Shown: positions 23,286 through 26,315 of the stretch, piece after piece
Position numbering within the stretch: position 1 is the stretch's first letter
Layout of the letters: each line of letters begins with the position of its first letter
Virus record (IMG/VR): IMGVR_UViG_3300005452_000001
Coordinates: 1-26,315 of that record
Length of the DNA stretch: 26,315 bases
Origin: a virus
Strand: one strand, 5' to 3'
Program-made: the position numbers and the translations under genes
Notes under the pieces: model-generated
What the model was told of the DNA's origin: nothing
Database searches by the model: none
The model's input: only the letters and a program-made list of their open reading frames with translations

Positions 23286-23301
23286 AATCATCCATAATTA
23301 A
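23286..23301 (+). repeat. 16-bp direct repeat upstream of gene 23322
   Basis: AATCATCCATAATTAA is identical to 6378-6393. It contains CATAAT (23293-23298), which could be a -10 box giving a leader of about 17 bases for gene 23322. Confidence 0.6.
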
Positions 23302-23302
23302 T

Positions 23303-23315
23303 CTCCCTAAGGGGG
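23303..23315 (+). promoter_or_regulatory. Short hairpin covering the Shine-Dalgarno of gene 23322
   Basis: CTCCC (23303-23307), loop TAA, and GGGGG (23311-23315) pair with one T-G wobble. The G-run is the ribosome binding site, so the hairpin could dampen translation in a temperature-sensitive way. Confidence 0.4.
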
Positions 23316-23321
23316 GTATGT

Positions 23322-23543
23322 ATGGAGAAAATTTGTAGGAATTGTAAGTTTTGGAACAGTAAAGGGCAGTTTTGGGACTGGATGAAAATTCCAGTAACTG
23401 TGGGGGACTGTGAAATGATTTTAACTTATGTTAGTAGAAATATGCCAAGTGATAGAATTATAGCGATGTCGGAAACTATGTTTGTTGCTTTTACTGGTGA
23501 AAACTTCGGCTGTATTCATTTTCAACCAAGAGAAAACAAATAA
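23322..23543 (+). CDS. Small Cys-rich, probably zinc-binding protein
   Basis: The 73-residue product has a CRNCKFW motif at the start, then GDCEM and FGCIHF. This makes four cysteines in the pattern C-x2-C...C...C that recurs in small phage proteins of unknown role. A zinc ribbon or knuckle is likely. G-run Shine-Dalgarno upstream of ATG 23322. It sits between the origin-like region and the ParB-methyltransferase. Confidence 0.75.
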   Translation: MEKICRNCKFWNSKGQFWDWMKIPVTVGDCEMILTYVSRNMPSDRIIAMSETMFVAFTGENFGCIHFQPRENK

Positions 23544-23565
23544 CCTTTCGTTAACCATTTTCCTT

Positions 23566-23581
23566 TAAAATAAATGTTATG
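23566..23581 (+). promoter_or_regulatory. -10-like box seven bases before ATG 23579
   Basis: TAAAAT (23566-23571), seven bases, then ATG. The gene has no Shine-Dalgarno. It has the same spacing as 2797-2812. Confidence 0.5.
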
Positions 23582-24844
23582 GCTTTGGAAATAGTTTATG
23601 TTAGTGCTAATGAGTTAAGAGAAAGTGAGTATAACCCCCGTAGATTCCCGAAAGAAACAAAAGATAAACTTAAGGAAAGCATTAAAAAATTCGGTTTCGT
23701 TAACCCCTTGATTGTCAACTCTAACCCCGAAAGAAAAAACATCGTAATCGGCGGGCACTTTAGGCTTTTGGTTGCAAAAGAACTAGGTATTAAAGAAGTT
23801 CCAGTCGTTTATGTTAATGTGGATAAGGAAAAAGAGAAAGAGTTAAGCTTAAGACTAAACCGTAACACTGGTGAATGGGACTGGAAATTGTTAAGAATGT
23901 TTGAAAGTGATTTTTTAAAAAGAATTGGCTTTTCGGATAGAGATTTGGAAAAGATTTTCACAAGAACGAGAAAGGTATTAAGTAAAGATTTTATCGTTCC
24001 GCCGTTATCGGTTCTGGATGCTAGGAAGCAAACATGGATAACAAGAATGACAGAATGGGAAGAACTCGGGTTTGATGGAACAAAAGGAAGACCAACGAAG
24101 CTCTTAGGGATTTCTAAGCAAGTTGGTGGCGGTGAAGGAACTTCCAAGTTTGACCCAGTATTGGCGGAGATTTGTTATAGGTGGTTCAATACTGAAAATG
24201 GTATTATTTTGGACCCGTTTTCTGGTGGTGTTACGAGGGGGTTTGTTGCTGGCTATCTTGGATACGAATATTGGGGAGTTGATATAAGCGAAGAACAGAT
24301 AAAAGCGAACTTGGAGCAGGTAGAAGAGTTACAGCATTTACTAAAAGTAAAACCTAAATACATTATTGGCGATAGTTATGAAATAGATAATCTTATCCAA
24401 AAACGTGAATTTGATTTAATTTTTACATGCCCGCCCTACTTTGATTTGGAACGTTACACTGATAACCCGAATGACTTAAGTAACATGAGCTGGGAGAGAT
24501 TTAGAGAAAGATATAAAGCAATAATTAAAAAATCCTGCGACTTATTAGCGGAAAATAGGTTTGCTGTGTTTGTTGTGTCAGAGGTTAGAGACAGGGACGG
24601 GGTTTATAGAGGACTAGTGGAACTAACAAAAGAAGCATTTAGAGAAGCGGGGTTAAAATTCTACAATGATATTGTTTATCTTAACGCAGTAGGAAATGCA
24701 GCAGTTCGTGCTAGAAAACAAATGAAAACAAGGAAAGTCGTTAAAGTGCACCAAAATATTTTGGTTTTCTATAAGGGTGATACGGAAAGAATAATGGAAT
24801 TTTTCGGGGAAATAAAAAACGAAAGTGATGAGGAAGATTATTAA
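23579..24844 (+). CDS. ParB-domain / DNA adenine or cytosine-N4 methyltransferase fusion
   Basis: The 421-residue product has two domains. Residues about 5-110 are a ParB-type domain with GGHFR at 58-62. Residues about 145-410 are a DNA methyltransferase with the SAM-binding motif DPFSGG at 212-217, an acidic GVDIS at 233-237, and the catalytic motif TCPPY at 283-287. Motif order (SAM site before TCPPY) is that of gamma-like amino-methylases. It would methylate an exocyclic amino group of adenine or cytosine; the target sequence is unknown. No restriction enzyme is next to it, so it probably protects the phage from host enzymes or marks its DNA. The fusion itself is known in other phages. Confidence 0.88.
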   Translation: MALEIVYVSANELRESEYNPRRFPKETKDKLKESIKKFGFVNPLIVNSNPERKNIVIGGHFRLLVAKELGIKEVPVVYVNVDKEKEKELSLRLNRNTGEWDWKLLRMFESDFLKRIGFSDRDLEKIFTRTRKVLSKDFIVPPLSVLDARKQTWITRMTEWEELGFDGTKGRPTKLLGISKQVGGGEGTSKFDPVLAEICYRWFNTENGIILDPFSGGVTRGFVAGYLGYEYWGVDISEEQIKANLEQVEELQHLLKVKPKYIIGDSYEIDNLIQKREFDLIFTCPPYFDLERYTDNPNDLSNMSWERFRERYKAIIKKSCDLLAENRFAVFVVSEVRDRDGVYRGLVELTKEAFREAGLKFYNDIVYLNAVGNAAVRARKQMKTRKVVKVHQNILVFYKGDTERIMEFFGEIKNESDEEDY

Positions 24845-24850
24845 AAACAC

Positions 24851-24879
24851 TTGACAAATTAAGTTTTAATGTTTATAAT
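24851..24879 (+). promoter_or_regulatory. Near-consensus sigma-70 promoter for the early operon
   Basis: A perfect TTGACA (24851-24856) and a perfect TATAAT (24874-24879) are 17 bases apart. Transcription should begin near 24886, just upstream of the ribosome binding site of gene 24911. It is the only consensus promoter I find. It lies after the stop of the methyltransferase gene, so early genes can be read at once by host polymerase. Confidence 0.92.
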
Positions 24880-24910
24880 ATATATGTAAAAAAAGAAAAA
24901 GGAGGGGTTT

Positions 24911-25249
24911 ATGAAAGATTATAAAGCTTCGTGGATAATACTTTTAGATGAGGTCATAGCCAGCATGCCTGGCTATGAAATATCTGAATATAAGAGTAAC
25001 TGGGGCTACTGGACCAATGTTTATATCCCCATCATAAAATCTCCAGATGGTTTCGAGTTCCCATTTGCTATGATAAAATACAAATATGGTAGTGCAATTC
25101 TAATACATCCCAGGGATTTTTGCATAACCCCTAAAATTATAAAAAGGGTAGAGTGGTTTTACAGAAGTGATTATTCATATGAGAGTATATTAGTAATAAG
25201 GCACCATAAAACTGGAGATGTTATTAATATTTTACCTAAAAATTTTTAA
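24911..25249 (+). CDS. First gene of the early operon, unknown, 112 aa
   Basis: I do not recognise a family. The product is a compact, aromatic-rich alpha/beta protein (many Tyr, Trp and Ile) with no membrane segment or signal peptide. AAGGAGGGG lies close to the ATG. Its promoter is the strongest in the genome, so it is likely made immediately after infection. Such first-early proteins often bind host enzymes or defence factors, but nothing in the sequence shows that here. A perfect hairpin lies 45 bases into the gene and a terminator follows the stop. Confidence 0.75.
   Translation: MKDYKASWIILLDEVIASMPGYEISEYKSNWGYWTNVYIPIIKSPDGFEFPFAMIKYKYGSAILIHPRDFCITPKIIKRVEWFYRSDYSYESILVIRHHKTGDVINILPKNF
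24955..24977 (+). other. Perfect 9-bp hairpin inside gene 24911
   Basis: CATAGCCAG (24955-24963) pairs with CTGGCTATG (24969-24977) around CATGC. Confidence 0.65.
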
Positions 25250-25259
25250 ATAGTTTTTC

Positions 25260-25287
25260 AAGGGAGCTTCGGCTCCCTTTGTTGTAT
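25260..25287 (+). terminator. Intrinsic terminator after gene 24911
   Basis: AAGGGAGC (25260-25267), the stable TTCG tetraloop, and GCTCCCTT (25272-25279) form a perfect 8-bp stem. The T-tract after it is weak (TGTTGTAT), so read-through is likely. Confidence 0.75.
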
Positions 25288-25301
25288 CTGAACCATGTGG
25301 G
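25282..25301 (+). repeat. 20-bp leader repeat before gene 25318
   Basis: TTGTATCTGAACCATGTGGG is identical at 25763-25782. Both copies follow a terminator and lie just before an AGGAGGTGC ribosome binding site. I see no promoter in it: the position 17 bases after TTGTAT is not -10-like. Confidence 0.85.
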
Positions 25302-25317
25302 ATGAAAGGAGGTGCTT

Positions 25318-25713
25318 ATGAATTTGAAGAAACTTTTTAGTAGAAGGGATTTCTACGTAGTAGAAATCCCAGAATTTGACGGCAACATTGAAGAGAAGAG
25401 CAAAATTTCGGAAATTTTCATACTCAAAACGGTAAAACAATATTACCCCCAGCATATTCTAATACCATGCTACTTGAATGATTTTCAGATAATTTCGAGT
25501 GTCGTTCAGTTGTGGTTAATCGACAACTGGGGATACATCACCAGTTGTCGAACTACAAAAAACAAAATGATAATCGGGGTAAGGCATCCTAGTTTACCCA
25601 AACGAGGGGGTAAAACGATAATACTCAAAAAGAACAACAAGATAATAATTAAAACAGAGCTATATTCTGTGTATAGTTTTATTAAAAACGCTATCCTTAA
25701 CGAAGATGAATAA
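25318..25713 (+). CDS. Early protein of unknown function, 131 aa
   Basis: The start is ATG 25318, with AAAGGAGG at good spacing. A GTG six bases earlier lies inside the ribosome binding site and is rejected. The product is basic, beta-rich, and recognisable to no family I know. It has a Lys/Arg-rich middle (about 85-105) that could bind nucleic acid. It belongs to the early operon, between two terminators, with the 20-bp leader repeat upstream. Two long perfect hairpins lie in its coding sequence. Confidence 0.75.
   Translation: MNLKKLFSRRDFYVVEIPEFDGNIEEKSKISEIFILKTVKQYYPQHILIPCYLNDFQIISSVVQLWLIDNWGYITSCRTTKNKMIIGVRHPSLPKRGGKTIILKKNNKIIIKTELYSVYSFIKNAILNEDE
25346..25370 (+). other. Perfect 11-bp hairpin inside gene 25318
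   Basis: GGGATTTCTAC (25346-25356) pairs with GTAGAAATCCC (25360-25370) around a three-base loop, starting 28 bases after the ATG. Confidence 0.8.
25520..25551 (+). other. Perfect 11-bp hairpin in the middle of gene 25318
   Basis: TCGACAACTGG (25520-25530) pairs with CCAGTTGTCGA (25541-25551) around ten bases. Confidence 0.75.
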
Positions 25714-25716
25714 ATT

Positions 25717-25743
25717 AAGAGGAGCTCTGTCTCCTCTTTTTTC
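25717..25743 (+). terminator. Intrinsic terminator after gene 25318
   Basis: AAGAGGAG (25717-25724) pairs with CTCCTCTT (25731-25738) around CTCTGT, then a run of Ts. It is the strongest of the early-operon terminators. Confidence 0.85.
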
Positions 25744-25762
25744 AACATCTATCTTTTCTTTC

Positions 25763-25782
25763 TTGTATCTGAACCATGTGGG
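25763..25782 (+). repeat. 20-bp leader repeat before gene 25796
   Basis: It is an exact copy of 25282-25301. The distance to the ATG is 13 bases here and 16 at the other copy, with a similar AGGAGGTGC ribosome binding site between. Confidence 0.85.
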
Positions 25783-25795
25783 CTAGGAGGTGCCT

Positions 25796-26077
25796 ATGGA
25801 AAACATTGAAACTTTAGTTTATAAGTCCCTGCCATACAGGCAGGGACTTGTGTATCCCGAAAGGAAAAGAATACTAGATAGCCCTTTCGGGAAAAAGGCG
25901 CCTGCTTGGATAGTCTCTATATGGGACTATTCAAGTAGACTTTTTCTTACTGACAAGGAGATTACTATCGTCAAAAACATCCTTCTTAGAATGTATTATG
26001 AAACACCGACTGAGAGTGAGGTTGAATTATTCCTAGCCTCACTCAAGAGGCTAGGTGCTTCAAGAGATCAAGCTTAA
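25796..26077 (+). CDS. Early protein of unknown function, 93 aa
   Basis: ATG 25796 is chosen because AGGAGG lies five bases upstream. A GTG at 25790 sits in that site. The product is mostly helical after residue 45, with a Trp/Tyr-rich middle (WIVSIWDYSSRLF) and an acidic-then-basic C-terminal helix. I recognise no family. Its coding sequence is almost filled by perfect inverted repeats (25823, 25855, 25910 and 26032), which is unusual for a 282-base gene and suggests the RNA itself matters. Confidence 0.7.
   Translation: MENIETLVYKSLPYRQGLVYPERKRILDSPFGKKAPAWIVSIWDYSSRLFLTDKEITIVKNILLRMYYETPTESEVELFLASLKRLGASRDQA
25823..25849 (+). other. Perfect 11-bp GC-rich hairpin inside gene 25796
   Basis: AAGTCCCTGCC (25823-25833) pairs with GGCAGGGACTT (25839-25849) around ATACA. 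Confidence 0.8.
25855..25892 (+). other. Perfect 10-bp inverted repeat inside gene 25796
   Basis: TCCCGAAAGG (25855-25864) pairs with CCTTTCGGGA (25883-25892) across 18 bases. Confidence 0.65.
25910..25930 (+). other. 8-bp hairpin inside gene 25796
   Basis: ATAGTCTC (25910-25917) pairs with GGGACTAT (25923-25930), with one T-G wobble, around five bases. Confidence 0.5.
26014..26055 (+). other. Mutually exclusive hairpins at the end of gene 25796
   Basis: GAGTGAGG (26014-26021) pairs with CCTCACTC (26037-26044). Alternatively CCTAGCCTC (26032-26040) pairs with GAGGCTAGG (26047-26055). They share 26037-26040, so only one fold can form at a time, as in an attenuator. Confidence 0.6.
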
Positions 26078-26087
26078 TTATTATTAA

Positions 26088-26113
26088 AGGGAAGAGGCTT
26101 AAACCTCTTCCCT
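26088..26113 (+). other. Perfect 10-bp hairpin after gene 25796
   Basis: AGGGAAGAGG (26088-26097) pairs with CCTCTTCCCT (26104-26113) around six bases. No T-tract follows (ACAACAAATT). It may be an RNA-stability element or a factor-assisted terminator. Confidence 0.7.
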
Positions 26114-26145
26114 ACAACAAATTCAAATGGAGATGAGGAGGAAGA

Positions 26146-26315
26146 ATGGTAAGAAACAGAGCAATAATAGAAGTCCGAAACAGCGATGAAAGATATTCGC
26201 TTTTTAAGACAATTTACGAAAAATTTTCTAAATGGCTTAAAGAAGATTTGGGCGACGAGTATGAATGCAAACTTTATTCCAATAGCGAGTCAATGTCAAT
26301 CATTATAGAGCGCAA
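26146..26315 (+). CDS. Early protein of unknown function, 5' part (continues at base 1)
   Basis: ATG 26146 is preceded by GAGGAGGA. The frame is open to the window end and joins the frame at base 1 exactly through the shared 110 bases, giving 118 residues in all (properties are given with the other half). The N-terminal 60 residues are charged and helical. It closes the first part of the early operon, followed across the junction by gene 320. Confidence 0.8.
   Translation, partial: MVRNRAIIEVRNSDERYSLFKTIYEKFSKWLKEDLGDEYECKLYSNSESMSIIIER
26206..26315. repeat. Terminal direct repeat, right copy
   Basis: It is identical to 1-110. Removing one copy gives a 26,205-bp circle. Confidence 0.95.

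Noticed and set aside
23044-23301. Open frame of 85 codons in the A/T-tract region
   Set aside because: It lacks a ribosome binding site and its composition (Phe, Ile, Lys, Leu) follows directly from the A/T tracts. The phased-tract pattern explains the sequence better.

Overview
The window is a complete small tailed-phage genome. Its first 110 bases recur exactly as its last 110 (1-110 = 26206-26315), so it closes into a circle of 26,205 bp, and one gene runs across the junction. All convincing genes are on the + strand. The DNA is AT-rich, arginine is mostly AGA/AGG, isoleucine ATA is common, and ribosome binding sites are strong (AAGGAGG or GGGGGTGA). I see no integrase, DNA polymerase, helicase or tRNA gene. 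The head is HK97-type, and a tape measure without sheath genes points to a siphovirus with a long non-contractile tail. A GH108 muramidase and a possible outer-membrane lysis protein suggest a diderm host. A thermophilic host is possible from composition, but that is only an impression.

Layout. (1) Early arm, 24.85 kb through the junction to 2.7 kb: a near-consensus sigma-70 promoter starts a run of seven genes. Most are unrecognised; one belongs to a phage family thought to anneal single-stranded DNA. Intrinsic terminators and perfect hairpins separate and punctuate these genes. (2) 2.8-4.7 kb: ParB-like protein, SAM methyltransferase-like protein and a radical-SAM enzyme, overlapping end to end. 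(3) 4.9-13.4 kb: TerS, TerL, a portal fused to a MuF-type domain, HK97-type protease, capsid, connectors, tail tube and a chaperone-position protein. (4) 13.4-19.6 kb: tape measure and two large tail-tip or fibre proteins. (5) 19.7-22.7 kb: lysis genes (muramidase, XhlA-like protein, two-TM holin candidate, possible spanin) mixed with an HTH regulator, a PD-(D/E)XK nuclease and a DUF4406-like protein. (6) 22.73-23.3 kb: the only long non-coding stretch. It is packed with A/T tracts repeating about every 11 bp, interrupted by a 44-bp A/T-only segment holding a 22-bp perfect palindrome. This is an origin candidate. (7) 23.3-24.8 kb: a Cys-rich mini-protein and a ParB-methyltransferase fusion.

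Regulation. A roughly 34-bp element (TATAAT-like start, core ACATAGAATATATG or close to it) occurs five times. Four copies are on + at 8306, 13366, 19631 and 22281, mostly at transcription-unit boundaries. One is reversed at 2747-2778. Several genes lack any Shine-Dalgarno and instead carry a -10-like hexamer exactly 7 nt before the ATG (2810, 13437, 23579, weaker at 4879), suggesting leaderless transcripts. The points most worth following up are the five-copy element, the curved origin-like region, the hairpin-dense early operon with its repeated 20-bp leader, and the protein with an inner-membrane anchor and a porin-like C-terminus.
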